DNA of 64,000 nucleotides from Zhengitettix transpicula (lineage: Eukaryota > Arthropoda > Insecta > Orthoptera > Tetrigidae). The position numbers and the translations under genes were made by a program. Each line of letters begins with the position of its first letter. The stretch's first letter is position 1. Below, piece by piece: positions 45,689 to 59,662 of the stretch. The notes under the pieces are model-generated. The model was not told the DNA's origin. It did not search any database and saw nothing but the letters and a program-made list of their open reading frames with translations. Location of the stretch: assembly GCA_037074705.1 (NCBI GenBank), contig CM073594.1, positions 78,741,009-78,805,008 of the forward strand. The letters run 5' to 3'.

Positions 45689-47539
45689 GTTGGGTATTCA
45701 CGTGAATCAAGGTATGGGCTACGAAACTAACTACACTAGAGGGCAATAGTAGCGTAAAAGTAAAGGGATTATTTTAATAATTCCGTCTCCTAATTAATTT
45801 ATGCGCAAAATTAAAACAACAACTTACAACGATAAATAGCATACATAAAACGCAAACAACTCCTATTAAAATACGATATAGAAACGTACGATACGACTTC
45901 CGCCATTTTCTTATAATAATTTTAAATGAAATTCTTTGAAGACTGAAACTCTTGTTAATATCTTTGCAAAAGGCGTTTGGTGCAGTTTAATAAACTTGTG
46001 TATCTATCGATTAATTGAATTATGCAATGATAAGAAAAATTAATGCCCATATTCTTGAAAATAAACATTAATAAGCAATTAACAAACATAGTGTTGCCAA
46101 GAGAATTTAAGTAATGGATTGAAAGCGTAAACAGACTAATCTTCTTTAAATATGTATATAAACTACAGGGAATCTTATAGATCAGGTGACAGTTTTACCA
46201 ACAAAATATATAAACAAATAGTAGTGGAGATTAAACTTGGAGAAGTCTGTGATGCATTATTCCGAATCATAAAAGACTTCAACAGAGTTGTAGTTTCTAA
46301 AGTTAAAGAAATACGGCTTGGAAAATGATTACAAATTACAAGTTTATATGCAGTGTAATTCTTTGGCATGGTATTTTTTTCGAAATAAATTCGATCTCAA
46401 TGCTATTGCAACCTATATTAAAATTTATCAGATTGTGCAAAAACTGAAATGATAAGATGAAATTTCTACTAATGAAATTGTAGAGAATCTTAAATGTAGC
46501 ACAGAATTTCTTGTCGAAACTGAAGTTTTCCCGTTGGAAACCCGAGAACGTTTCCTTCTACTACATAAATACATTTAACTAGATCCCCGATATATTACAT
46601 GCTTCCCTCTCAGCTCGAACAACTTCTTTTTCCGTTTGAACGTCTCGACATAAACAATATAGTTTTTTTACGATCATGTATAAACATATACCATACATAT
46701 ACCAATTAATTAATTCATGTCTCTGTGTTTGTTCAATTGGCATCTTAAGTCTCTTACCAATGACTCTCCTTCTTCACTTCTACATTTGCTTTCCTCCTTA
46801 CCGTATATCACCTCTTTCGATACATTTCATAAGTTAGGAATGAATATTGATCACCCTTTTCATTGGTTACATCATAATCCATAATTTTTGTGGCAGATTA
46901 CACGATTTAATGTTCAAAATGTCAACAGGTACTACAGGAACCGCCACGTCATTGATATTAAGGTTTTAATTACATTATAATTTATTTCTTATAATTTACC
47001 CGTTTAAATCATTTGATAAACATTTTTTTCATAAAATTTGGCTCATTAATCTGTTTACACAAATAGCACGTGTTACCAAGCTTTTAATCTATGTTTCCAT
47101 TTCTATAACTTGTAAGATAGTATTCCTTCCTAACTTCTAAATTCACTTCTCGCAAACCTTTATAGTATTGGATTAAGTCTTCTTGGGATTCCAGCCGAGT
47201 AAATTCTAGCAAATTTTATGACGTGGAAAATGTACGTTCTATAACTTGATAGAATTGTATTCGTTTCTCTCGTCTTTTCATTACGTCAGTTATGCTCAGT
47301 CAATCCCACCATGTCCTTGGATTTCGACTAAACATTAAATAATCTTGATTTTGGTTTGTATACCATTTGTATACGTCAATAAACAGTGATTCAAAAGTTT
47401 GTGACTACTCACCCTTTAATTGCATCTATCTAACATTACCTTCAAAAATCCCTCAGCATTCTTCGCCGCTCCATTCGAAGCTGGAAGGACGGCGGAGAAC
47501 TTCTGCATTTCATTTAGTTATTCGTTCAAAAATTTGCAA
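45689..47539. promoter_or_regulatory. eIF3j upstream region
   Basis: The first 200-300 bases upstream of the eIF3j ATG should hold its promoter and leader (gccattttcttata near 45903). No defined motif was assigned. Farther out to 47540 the DNA is AT-rich and no gene was recognised. Confidence 0.35.
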
Positions 47540-47990
47540 ATGTTTCAAAAACGATTTGAGTTATCGGATGGACGAGTTTAAACGTGGTAATGCAACCTGT
47601 CAATACGAAAGACGCGGTGGTCGACAAAATTAACTGACTACGCCGTAAGTGTTATTGGGTGACCGTTCATTAAAATTGCGCGAACTAGCAGACAGGGTGG
47701 GAATTTCGAAAAGTGCTGTATATCGCATATTGATTGAAATTTTGGTCGTGAGAAAGCTATGCTTACGATGGGTACTCAGTTTTAATACAATGGAACAAAA
47801 AAAGCGTTGTAACGTTGTTTCAATTCAGAGCTTTGGGTATGTTTCACAGAAATTAAGCCGAGATTTTGTATCGATTTATGGACGAATAAAACATAGGTCT
47901 AATACTTCACTCCTGAGACAAGTAAAAGCAATGGACTGAAAGGGGAGGATCGGCTCCAAAGAAGATGAAGGCAGTCTCATCTACTGTAGA
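47540..47990 (+). pseudogene. Mariner transposase fragment
   Basis: Plus-strand frames read FKRGNATCQYERRGGRQ, then LGDRSLKLRELADRVGISKS and AVYRILIE, the helix-turn-helix of mariner transposases ('VREIAEAVGISKGSVxxIL'). RKLCLRWV and then MEQKKRCNVVS follow. Near 47925-47990 a shifted frame gives KQWTERGGSAPKKMKAVSST, the mid-catalytic block. The C-terminal catalytic part is missing and stops break the frame. It lies in the divergent gap between eIF3j and the ANKLE1-like gene. Confidence 0.8.
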
Positions 47991-48218
47991 CATGCCCGGG
48001 ACGCCATTTTCTCTGTTGTTGTGAGAAAAACTTTGAAGTGTTAAATACCCAATTAATAGAAAATTTCACATATCGAATTTTTCGTTCGCAAAAAAATTAC
48101 AGTGAGGAGCGTATTGATATTGCTTATGTCTAAAACCTAAAAATAATTACACTATTATTGAAAAATTAACGTGGACTATGTAAAGGACACTGCTTGAACT
48201 TGTTTGAACATGTACATA

Positions 48219-48620
48219 CGAGGGTGGTTCAATAGTAATACCTCCAGTTATTTAATCCTTAAATAAGTTAGTTATGTTAAAACTCTGAATTGGTGCGAAT
48301 CTTCAAACATTCTTCTCCAATACACTGCATTAACAACTTCCTAAGTGTACCCTCCTGCAAAATGGCTGACATTGACGTACTTGGATTGAATTCTTAAATG
48401 CGGAACGTGAAACACCCATTCGTTTCATGGAATGCTGAAAAATGTGTATGGTGATGCGACATTGGATGTCAGCACTGTTCAACGATGGATTCGTCGCTGT
48501 AAAGAAGCTCAAGGGCAAACAGCGTTGGCTGATGATAAGCGAAGGGTCAGGCCCGTTACTGCAGTGATTCCACGCATGCCCTTGTTAAAAGGTGGACAAA
48601 AACTGTGGTAAGGGACGGTG
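48219..48620 (+). mobile_element. Second mariner-family remnant with 5' terminal repeat
   Basis: It starts with tacgagggtggttcaatagt, a typical mariner terminal repeat. Inside, the plus strand reads LKNVYGDATLDVSTVQRWIR and then CKEAQGQTALADDKR, the N-terminal DNA-binding part of SETMAR-like mariner transposases. The catalytic domain is deleted. It differs in sequence from the copy at 47540-47990, so it is a second mariner lineage. Confidence 0.75.
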
Positions 48621-48916
48621 ACTATATTTAAAATCGAAAATTTAATCATTAATGTTGTGGGTTGGTACTATGTAATTGCGTAAATCGTATTGACAAATAG
48701 AAAAGAGGCAAAATAGGGGACATAACATCCTTGTACCTTCTCATTACCTCTAAACATAATCGATCGGTTTCATTACACAATAGAATTAATTCGGTAGTGA
48801 TAATGAGAGGAAGTTCATAAAACTTACTTCACTGCGATTTCTTAATTTTTAAATTACATCTATAAATTAACTATCGTTTGGAACCAACTTTCTTTCCCAT
48901 TGCCATTGAGTTTTAG

Positions 48917-49090
48917 CTTCGCTTTTCAGTTCAACTGAATTCTGCGCTTCTGTCACTCACGGCCCTTGTGTTTTTCATCACCTGACGAAAGAACAAAGTT
49001 TCCAGAAACTTTGTGTGGAATTTATATCCTTACTTCATTTTGTCTGTCATTTGACTATTTTATCTAATTATTATATTTTAAACAGACGTA
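48917..49090 (+). repeat. Penelope-tail copy, single
   Basis: The copy contains gttcaactgaattctgcgct, cacctgacgaaagaacaaag, tttccagaaactttgtgtgg and cattttgtctgtcatttgac. This is a plus-strand copy of the recurrent tail without an inverted partner. Confidence 0.6.
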
Positions 49091-49579
49091 TTATATTTTC
49101 ATTTCTAATGTTTAGTTTCATAGATAAGCTACTAGTTTCTCGTTAATTGATTATAGAGTCGAAACAGGGAAAGCTATTTTAAATAAAATAAATATTTAAT
49201 TTATTTTATACATTCTATATATTGTTGTATCCAATTTAGCTTTACTTAATTTTTCTTTTTTTATAGCAAATCTTAATCTAATGACAGGTTTAAAATATGA
49301 TTACATTGAAATTAGTTAATATAAAATATAAAAAATTTATTAAACAGAAAAATAATTTTTTTATATTTTTGATAACGCAAAACTATCTAAAATTCCAAAC
49401 TCTGGCTCCATTTGACAATTGAGCTGTTGCTAGGCTGACACTAACAAGAAATCAGCTGGCAACAGTAATTTCCAGGTTCTCACGCCACCCAGACTGTTCA
49501 AATTATCTCACTATGATATAGCCACAATCTTGCGCAACAGACGCAATAATTTAACAATTTTTAAATTTATATTAGTATA

Positions 49580-50395
49580 TACATTGGTGTATACTGCATT
49601 ATATAAAAATGAAAGTCTGTCTGTCGTCCAATTGCAATGAAAGATTGGTGAGCTGTTGTTCGCACGCTCGCGAAGGTTCCTGTCGGCCTTTCGAAGCGTT
49701 TGGCAACTCACAAGGGGTGAACAAAGGTGAAATTTAAAAACAAGCTAAAACTAACGATATTAGCGTCGATTAATTGGTGTCAAATCCAAGGTTATTGAAG
49801 TCAATGGTTTAATTCTGACATTCACTATGTCAGATAAGTCGTAGTTCATCCCCCAGGTGTGGGGGTGGGGGAGGAAGTGGGTGAAAGGTCGTTACATAAA
49901 AGTAAGGAGTAAACAACGGAGACTAGTATTAAAATATGGACGTCACTGAATTTAATTCTGACATTTACTATACCTGTTACGTTGTAGTTCAGCCCGTAGG
50001 AGTGGGGTGGAAGGGGTGAAACAAATTTCTGAATAGAATCTTAAATGCGTAGACCAAAGTCAAGCAAACTTTATACACATGTTACTTACGATCTAGGAAC
50101 AAACACTGAGACATTTCTAAACGACCATTATTACGGTCGAATAAATCGTTTTCGGAGTCGCTTTATTTGTTAGTGTCATTGTAGAATTTTTAAGTTTCTA
50201 ATTTCAACTCCAAAAAGCAAGAAAGGGGAGCACCCTTACCATTGTGGAAGGGGTTTACATAAAAAGTAATGCAAAAAATACTGTTATTTGTGTCGATTCA
50301 AGTGTTATAGGGGTCGCCGAGTTTAATTCTCGCATTAACGATAGTGATAAGTAAATACCTGGGCAACACTGGACATTTAGATAGTTAAATCAATA
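49580..50395 (+). mobile_element. Non-autonomous Helitron-like element with internal units
   Basis: The left side has atataaaaatgaaagtctgt then ctgtcgtcc. The right end reads acctgggcaacactggacat, then ttagatag, a degenerate form of the CCGGGCAACGCCGGGT...CTAG terminus common in insect Helitrons. Inside, a unit of about 140 bases recurs roughly three times (gaatttaattctgacattna, cgttgtagttcancccn, ggggtggaaggggtgaaac). No protein is encoded. Confidence 0.5.
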
Positions 50396-50829
50396 AAACA
50401 TTTATCAAAATTGAATGTATTCTATAGCTATAATGATTTATATTTTTGTTTTACGAAAATAATCTGAAATAGTAACATAAGACATTTAGTAAGTTCATTG
50501 CTAATAAAACTGGTTTATAATAATATATTGGAATAATTGAACTTGTTAAAATATTAAGTAATAATTTGCTGAAATATTTGTTATTATAAAATACAAGATA
50601 CGAAAATATTTTGTGTACCGTATAAATATATTTTTATGTCGATTGATGGAATATAGTTTTGCAGTTATCTTAATTACAGTTTTAGCTTATTTGAGCGTAC
50701 CTTTACCAGAATGTCTGACGCTCAGAGAAAGCTATCTCGTTACCAGTACAAAAAAGAAGGCTAGAAAGGTAGAAACAATATGGCGCGTTAAAAAAATATC
50801 CAGTTATTTATTTATTTGGACAATTTAGC

Positions 50830-51260
50830 TTAAAAATAATTACATATGATACAATACAATATTTACCTATCACTATTTTTTATCCATAACAATATTTTTT
50901 AAACTATTCGTATTCTTTACTGCTACAGGCAACTCATTATATAATATTAACATTTTATCTAATATCGAGTTTTAATACTTCTTAGATTAAGAAGCCCAAA
51001 AAAAAATTTCACTACTCCTGGTGTTATGATTATGGACATCTAATTTTCTTTTAATAAAAATATTTAAATTCTCGGCCAAGTGCCCCTTATCTATTCTATA
51101 AATAAAAATTAACACATCATACAAACATTTAACAATTGGTTGGACTGAGTCATTTTAAATGAAAGCATTTTTTTCACATATAGATGAGCAATTTTTTTCG
51201 ATGTTAACAAATTCACTGAGAGCGTTCACTTTTAAAGGCTTTATTGAAACGATTTATTTT
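50830..51260 (-). pseudogene. LINE ORF2 C-terminal fragment
   Basis: The minus strand reads FIKRKLDVHNHNTRSSEIFF near 51060-51000 and NELPVAVKNTNSLKN near 50945-50905. These are the H-NYNTR and 'LYNxLPxxIKN' signatures at the end of Jockey/CR1-type ORF2. Only the 3' end is kept, as is common for 5'-truncated insertions. Confidence 0.65.
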
Positions 51261-52633
51261 ACTTAATTCATTAACCATTTTTCCCCACATTACTTTTATT
51301 GTTTATTTATTTATTATATAGTACTATTGCTATTTCATTTTGATACTCAAAATATTTCATCCACAAAGATAAAGGAGTGCCAGAGATTCATTAGATAATT
51401 TCTAAGTCGCTACAAATTCCATGCACTGATCAGAAATAACTCATTGATGGATTTCAAATAGAAGACTTGTTCATCGGTAAGAAAACGCAGAATCTCGAGA
51501 TATTGGAAGAGATTTATCGATTGAGACGCAAGTGAGTTAAGGAATTTTAAAAAATTAGCATTTAATTTTTTTATATTTTAATATTGCTGTATAAAGAATG
51601 ATGTCGTTATACATTACATAGTTTTACTGGCAATTCGATTACATAATTTCCCAAAGACCAAATAGAAATTTAATATTTACTACAATCTGACAATTATCAT
51701 TTAATAAATAAATAAACAGCACACCCAATATATCAGAAGAATGTGTTAATTATTTACTTAAAACAAAAATTCATTTCAATAAAACGTTTCGTCCACATTT
51801 TTTTTGTTTGAATTAATTAATACTTAATAGGAATGTCTGAAAACTTTCTAACAAACATTTTGAAATGAATTAAAGAGACTAATATAAATTTTCTTTCTAT
51901 CTTTCAATTTTAATTATTTTTACTTTCATTCCTAAAATTATATATCAGTAATAAGTAATTAACCCCATACAAAAATATTTATGTTATTATATTAGCTGCA
52001 TGAAAGCACTTGTAGTAAAACTTTGAAGGAATATTTGAGAATTTAAAAAATATGGAAATATTTATTTCCCATGAAAACCGGGGAATCTAGAAATTGCTCA
52101 TCTATATGCCACTATTAAAAAAGTAGCTTATTTGTATAAATGATAACAATATTTTCTAAATATTGATCATTTCAAAAGAAAGAACTTTGAAAAATCCTGA
52201 ATCTAAAATAGCTATATTTAACAATGAAAATCTTTATGGCTTTCTTTATTAAACTATTTTTAAAAATATAATCCATAAATATGTTTATGAATTAGAAATT
52301 AAATATAAAATTATTTATTATGGACTCCGCACGATTTTATTTCTAGTCATTAAATTACTCAATGTTTCTAGGTACCGAAATTATTTTTGGAAGAATGTTT
52401 ATAATACAAATATATACCTTTAAAATGTATGGTTTATTATTTAAACATGTTAACTAGAAGACATATAGAATTGTCCTGTGTCATTATGAAATATTTGATA
52501 TTCTGTGTTTCTCATCTTTGAACTGCTAGGTGGGAGTAACCCATCCGCGAAGGTGGGTAATGCGAATGGCATCGTAGTCGAATTAGATCTGTTACGCTGT
52601 GTCAAGTAGGATTATACTGTCATAAGTTTTTGA
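51261..52633. promoter_or_regulatory. Upstream region of the ANKLE1-like gene
   Basis: Mostly very AT-rich DNA with no recognised element. A GC-richer patch at 52525-52620 (taacccatccgcgaaggtgg) directly precedes the start codon at 52634 and probably holds the leader and core promoter. No start-site motif could be assigned. Confidence 0.35.
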
Positions 52634-55600
52634 ATGGACGGAGCAAAAGAGATTTATTTCGCAAATGCGTTAATTGATAGTTTGGAAGATTGTAATTTGA
52701 AGTATGTGTCTGTAATATTAGTGATAGATTTTACAGATAAAATTATTTTTGTGTTCTGGAGAATACAGTATTGTCTACGGTTTCTATATTGTTCGTTCGC
52801 AATTTCTTTATTTTTTTTATATGCAAACGGTAGTATTTTTATATTATGATTTAACAATTTTTGGCCATTTTTCAACAAATAAAAGCATTATTGTAATAAT
52901 TTTGATAATTTTTTAAAAATATTAAGAATTAATGGTTTTGCCACCTTGCAACAATTTTCACTACATCCACTGACATGAAATGTATTTTATATCGTACAGT
53001 ATCATTTTATGAAAGTACCAAATTTGGTACATTTAGTCTTGTGGATATGAAAAATTAATACATACAGTCATAAAGAATATATTTCACTATTATTCCAATA
53101 CTGTAATTGTTTTATAATGTAGTATAGATTCATATTATTAATAACTGTTCTACCAGTGTACAATAGCAAATACTGTATTATGCTTCAAATATTAACTTGG
53201 TTTCCTATTTTTACAATCCTTTCTTTTATCAACCAGTTTAGTAATCTGTCGTATGACCTGCTATTAACCTGCTTCTTTGCTGAATTTCTGAAAATTTAAG
53301 ATGATTGTAGTTCTATACCTTCCTGTTCCACACAATGCAACCTATAAATGTTCAATTTTTTTATTATTTAAATGTTTACAGATATAAGAAAAAATAGCTT
53401 CTTCATATAATTGATGAAAATTCCTTTGCTGAAAGAATTGCCCTAGTTTCTCTTGGCTTTCATTTTCTTGTGTATATTAACTCTGTTATTATTAAAAATA
53501 ATTGTGTGTTCAGTTAGAAATACATTGATCCTTACTGTTATAATTTAGCATTAGTTGTGACTTATGTATGTTATCTCTTCATTCTGGTATTACAGAGATG
53601 TAGAACTTATATTACAAAAAGATGCTAGTGTGCCAAACATAATTCTTCCTGGAAGAGGATGTACACCATTCCATTTAATAATTGGACATGATGATGACTC
53701 ATTTGCTGAAAAAGTCACAAAAATGTTTATAAGAGTTGGTGGAAACCCAAATACCAGGTGAACTTGATATTGAAGTAAATAATTAGGTAATATTAAGAAT
53801 TATTGTATAAGTAGAGGAAATATGGATTTGTAGAACATGGCTTGCGGTTTGATTTTCTCAATTTATAATTATCACTGATATTTTAATTGTTTAAATTGCC
53901 ATTTGTTCAATATTAGCCTCCAAAGAACATAAGGGTAATTGGGAAATAAATATTTATTACTTGAAGTATAACATAGTATTTCAAGTGCAATATTTCAAAT
54001 ACTTTTTGAGTAAAAAATTAGTTATAGTGTAATTGTTGTCTTTCAGGCATGCAGATTATTGGGCTGTATCGCTTTTTTAGAATTTGGTGTGAAACTATTT
54101 CTACAATATACTTCAACAGATTTGATCAATATTATTAATTGCATCTCACTTCATGTTATAATTTATATTGAATATATTGAGAAATATGTTAACTTTGATG
54201 TATTAAATCATATTTTCAAATGGATTGAATAGAAATAATATTGTCTAATATGGTTTTGTAAAGTGTTGTTAAATAACAAATTATTTCCTTATCCTTTTAT
54301 TTGGTAATAATGTTGACTTATATTTTCTAGTATATTTAGTTACAGCATTTAAGGGTTTTCTACTTGCTACAAGTAAATTTATTATAGAAACATCAAAGCT
54401 TTAAAATCACATTATTCTTCACAGTTACATTGTGAAAAATGTGACAAGTTCAAAGTAATTAACACATTTGGATACAAGAAAGAGACAGGGTACCAAACTT
54501 TTTTGAAATCAACAATTGGTCCAGTTGGCTGTGCAAAAATAATTTTTGAGCACCCCCTCCCCTCCTTGCAATTAGGGTAGTGAGTGTGAACTGCAAGCTG
54601 GCTGTGAATTTGTGCCCAGCCAGTCAAGTTGTCTTCATTTTAATATGCTGAACTCCATCTTTGGTAACTCTCCTTCCAACACATCTTACAGCCTAGGCGA
54701 AGTCCTGTGGACTCAACATCCTCTAATATTATTATTATTATTATAATAATTACTTGATCTGAAGAAGGAAACAGTGTCAGTTGCTGGAACACTGTAATGA
54801 ATTAACGATACCACCTGCTTGATTTCCGGAGATGATGATGTACATTATTTCAGTAGCTATAATATATATTAAAATATTGTATTAATATAGTATTAAAATA
54901 ATCTGTTTAATTATTTTCCCAATCTCACTCACTTTTTAACTTCCTTTTTATTTTCTTTACTTTTTACCTTCTTAAATTACCACTTAAATTTGTAAGTGTA
55001 GGTATGTGTGCATAATATTCCATTATTTTTCCATTGTTGTGACCTTTCCTTGAGAATTGTTGGGTGTTGATTGTTGCTGTCTAATTGATGGTGAGCCCAA
55101 GTTTGAATTGGTCAATTCCTGCCCTCCTGGAACACAATTCAGACCTTGTTTCCTGATAAAGGGGGCTCAGGTCCTTGAAAATAAGAAATTTTCTTTTCTG
55201 CACAGACTGACTGGAGCAACGGATGACTTAAGGTAAGTTGGAAATGCTGTCTCACTTCCCTATCGAAACGTGTTATTTAATTTGACATTGCCACATTTTC
55301 CTCAAGTACTGTATTTATTATCATCATCTTACTAGTATATGTGGTACGATTTATTCCAGTTAATATGAATTTGAAGTTTTTACAATGATGTCATAATATT
55401 AGTTACATACTAAAATAAAAATATTTATTCAAATTTTCAATTTAATAACTTGTTTTAGAATCGGACAATAAAAATCAGTTTAAACCGAACAAGTCTAGTT
55501 TTTTCACAGTTAATATTGTGTGTTTGTACAGAAATGATGATGGAATGACACCAGTTCATGTTGCTGCAGCTTGGGGGAAAGCGAATTTGTTGCATTTACT

Positions 55601-58600
55601 TTTATTGAATGGAGGTGACCCTTGGTTTCTTGATGATGAAGGAAACTCAGCTTTCAGTTATGCTTTTGAATATAAGCATTGGGATGTAGTGGACATGTTG
55701 CACAGGTTTAGATTAATGAATTTAAATCATCTTTGGACCTTGAATCAGCCCAACTACAAAATGAATCTAGGTGAGAATTTATTTTTATGTTCACTGTGAT
55801 TATTATTCAGTTGAGAACATTTTGATATATTTCCTGTATTAAATACTACATAAGAATACACATTACAACAGTTAAAACAGAGAGAATGATAAACACAGTA
55901 CAACACAACTTGGCAATATGACAGTTTGGGACTGCTGCCAACTGAGATATAACTATCAAAACTGTAATAGCTATTATTATTAGTTTCAGATAGTACTTCA
56001 TTTTGTTCTATTCTTTGACTTTGACAAATTTTACCATACCAAATTTGAACAAGCAAGTTAGGTTTATATGCTTAATCTTGAATAATGTTTTGACTAGTAT
56101 TCTTCACAAAAAATCGTATTCAGTTATTTACAGCTGAGTCCAGAGTGGATAAACAGGGTTTTGCATTTTTATACACTGGCACCATCAGTACTTTTTTGTG
56201 CTACATTTTGCTTCAATACTGCTGCATTTAGCTCCTTGAGATGTTTAAAGGTGATGTGAGGAATCTTACTAAGCTAACTTAAGTCTCTCCATTGCAGAGA
56301 TTCTTGTTGGCATTAACTCTATGAGGTGTTGAAAGATAATGTGAGGAATCTGACACCATGCCTGATGTTCAGTACTTTCGAGGTGTGTCAGCATATAAGA
56401 TTGTATACCCAACATAAAACCTGGAACAATTGTACAGTACAAGCACCATGGTGTGGCACATTATCTCGTTGGGAAGTAGACCTCTCCATTAGGAAACACC
56501 ATCAACTTGATAGGATTAAGTTGATCAGTAATGACACTTGGGTATCTTGTGATATTGAGACATTCAACATGAAGTGCCCCAATCAATAAATTAGGAAAAC
56601 ATGTCGTAATCAATAACACTGACTCCACCAGTTAGAAAGGTTGTACTCATATTTGTGGAGTCAATATGCAATTCAGTTTCTGTCAAATTCTCACTCTGCC
56701 ATCTGCTGCACGATTCTTTGCCAACGTGTTCCTCTGCAAATTGAAAACTTATTCACTTATTAACTGCAGACTGGAAAGATATTTGAAAAGCCTTTTTTGT
56801 CTTCCATATTATATATGATGCAGTGTATGATGAACAGTGTATTCAGAGATCATATTATCAAGATTTGCATTCATTTGATGCACTGTTGCCATTCTATTGT
56901 CTTGCACTCTGTTCTGCCCAAGTATTGTCACAACAGCTTCCCTATATACCCAGTTTATGTACTGACAGACCAGCCTTTAAATACTGTAACAAATATTGCT
57001 TGCAAACATTTAATCTGGTTAAATTAAATGTGAATATTATGAATATGCATCTAGAAAACATTCAGTTCTAAGATCAGACAAGCATTCCCTTTTTGTCTAC
57101 CAGAGTAGTATTCACCACCAGGAATAATTTTACATAATTTCTTCAAAGGTAAACAACTACAAGAGTTTTGTGAAGCAGTGTTTTAAGATATTTCATTGAA
57201 GGTGTACGCAGTACAGGAGTTTCTTAATTGTTCCCCTAGTAGTTGAATTTATTATTATTATTATATATTTATTGCAAAAGTGTTGAATATGTTGCTTTGT
57301 AAATTTTCTATTTTTTACACTTTCTGTTTAGTGTTTTGTGTTCTATTCTTTGTTTCATTATAAATATTTTATTGAATGACTTTTATTAATATGTATTGTT
57401 AGCATACTCTAAATATTATACTTAATATTGTCAAGTGAAGTTTCTGTGTTGTAGTTAATTATTTTATTTAATTTTCTTAACACTGTTAATTTTGTAATTT
57501 CTTGTAATGAAATTAAATGACCCAAGGACAAATTGAATTAATAAAAGTCTAAAATCTTTCATTTCTCAAAACTCTACTGCTATTTGCTTTCTAACTTTCA
57601 GTGGATGCCCTTATACAAATTTATTTCCCTCTCTCAATTCTTGTTGTAAATTTTTGTGGAAACAATACAGTTTATTGTCATAAAAAGGCCACACCCAAAT
57701 AATATTGGGGAGTGCAACAATCTAAATCTATGTAAACATATTTTAGGTCCCCAAATTATTTTTGTATCATCTGCTATAATGAAATACTATCTGGTGTTTA
57801 TGCTATATGTTACACACTAAAAGTTGCAGATGCCTAGGAAAACATTTCCCAAGCTTTTAGCACTTGGTTTATTGTGTAATCACCAATGGATGTTATTTCC
57901 ACTTCCGATTTTTGTCCCTATTCCTTCCAAAATATTACACAAGTCATTGATATAAAATACTATTTTACAGTAATTATATCAAAGCCACATAAAAATTAAT
58001 TTAATAATTACATTGCAGCTCATTATTGCAATTTTGGTTGTATTAGTTAACAAATGTATTTAAGAAAGTCATTTATTGATATGTCTAATAAAACTTTGTA
58101 TGCATAATTATTGCATAAAAGTGTAGTATTTATTGTATCACTTAAATTAGTTTTTTTGTTATTTCTTTATCTAATTATTATTGTTCTTTATCTAATTATT
58201 ATTGTTCTTTATCTAATTATTATTGTTCTTCATCTTATTATTATTGTTCTTTATTTTATATTAACAAGTTTTTTTACAATATGTTATGTCTAATTCTTAG
58301 CACTTCTTTTTTCAGATAAAATTATGGTTTTGAGTGGTGACAATGTAATGGAATATGCTGTGGAGAAATCTCAAAACTTGGTATTGAATGTAATGGAAAC
58401 AAAAGACATCAGCAGAGCATTGCCGGTTTATTGTCTTTCAAACATGTTTATTTGTAGTGAACCATCTGCATTATCTGAAACAAGTTCTTTTAATTTAGAA
58501 CCATATTCTAGTAATTTAACAACATTTAATAGTTCTAACAATATGGAACACAAACCCATTGAACAAACTCAACGTGTTAATGGAAATTGCATGAATTCTA

Positions 58601-59595
58601 TAGGGATGTATGGCAATAGTGTATCATTTTTAGGCCAAGCAAACAAACAGGCAGTTAAAGAACTATTGAATTCAAGAAATCATAGTGTGTTAAATAGTAC
58701 TGGTGTAACGGAAGAAATTGAATCAAAAGGCACAAATCAAAATTTAAGTCAGGATGAAGAAGGAAAATTAAGTTCATATGTACACAAAACTGATTATGTT
58801 TACACTAAACCACAAACCTTTATTAATCAGTTATCACCTCTGCCAGATGAGTTGCTACAAAGTTCCATACTGGCATCATTCAGGGAAATTGAATTGAATG
58901 ACAAATGTAGCAAGTCCATTGATTGTGTTTCTAAAATAAATGGTAAAGAATTGTGTAACCTAAAATATTCAAATTGTTTAAATGAAATACATGGTTCATT
59001 AGACTCTAGAGACATGTTTGAGAGCACAAGAAATAGTAATATTAAAATCTCAAACATATTAAATGATTCATTGAATGAAGGAGTTTACAAGACATGTAGT
59101 GAAAATAGTGGAAATGAACAGATATTTAAATTAAAGAAAAGTGTCCTTAATAATAGTTCTGCTAGTAGTAATGATACATTTGTTAGTGTTATAGAGGAAT
59201 ATGTCTATTCTGATGAAGAAAATGGTGTTGTTCTGATAGAACAAAGGCATCTTGTAAATAAATTTAGGTAACCATTAACCTTATAAGCGTGTCTCTTCTT
59301 AAATAACTCATCACATATTTACTTGAATGTTTCTGTTTCAGTGTTCCTATTTTAAATGAAGATGAAGTAGAAAATACAAAAAGCATTTCTTCAGGTAAGG
59401 ACCTTTTTTAATTGAAATATTTTTACTAATATTAAATAGGACCTGTTATGTTTAGACGTGCTTTTAAGTTACTATACAAATAAATTTAAACGTAATAGTG
59501 TTGGGAAATTTATCATATATGTCTTAGTTTTAACATGAATGCTTTTATGCTGGCATCGATTGATAAAAAAATCACATTATGTGAAATCATTACAC

Positions 59596-59662
<67 letters not shown>

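Noticed and set aside
58162..58260. CRISPR-like or other spaced array
   Set aside because: The 21-bp units are contiguous with no unique spacers, so this is an ordinary minisatellite in a eukaryotic intron.
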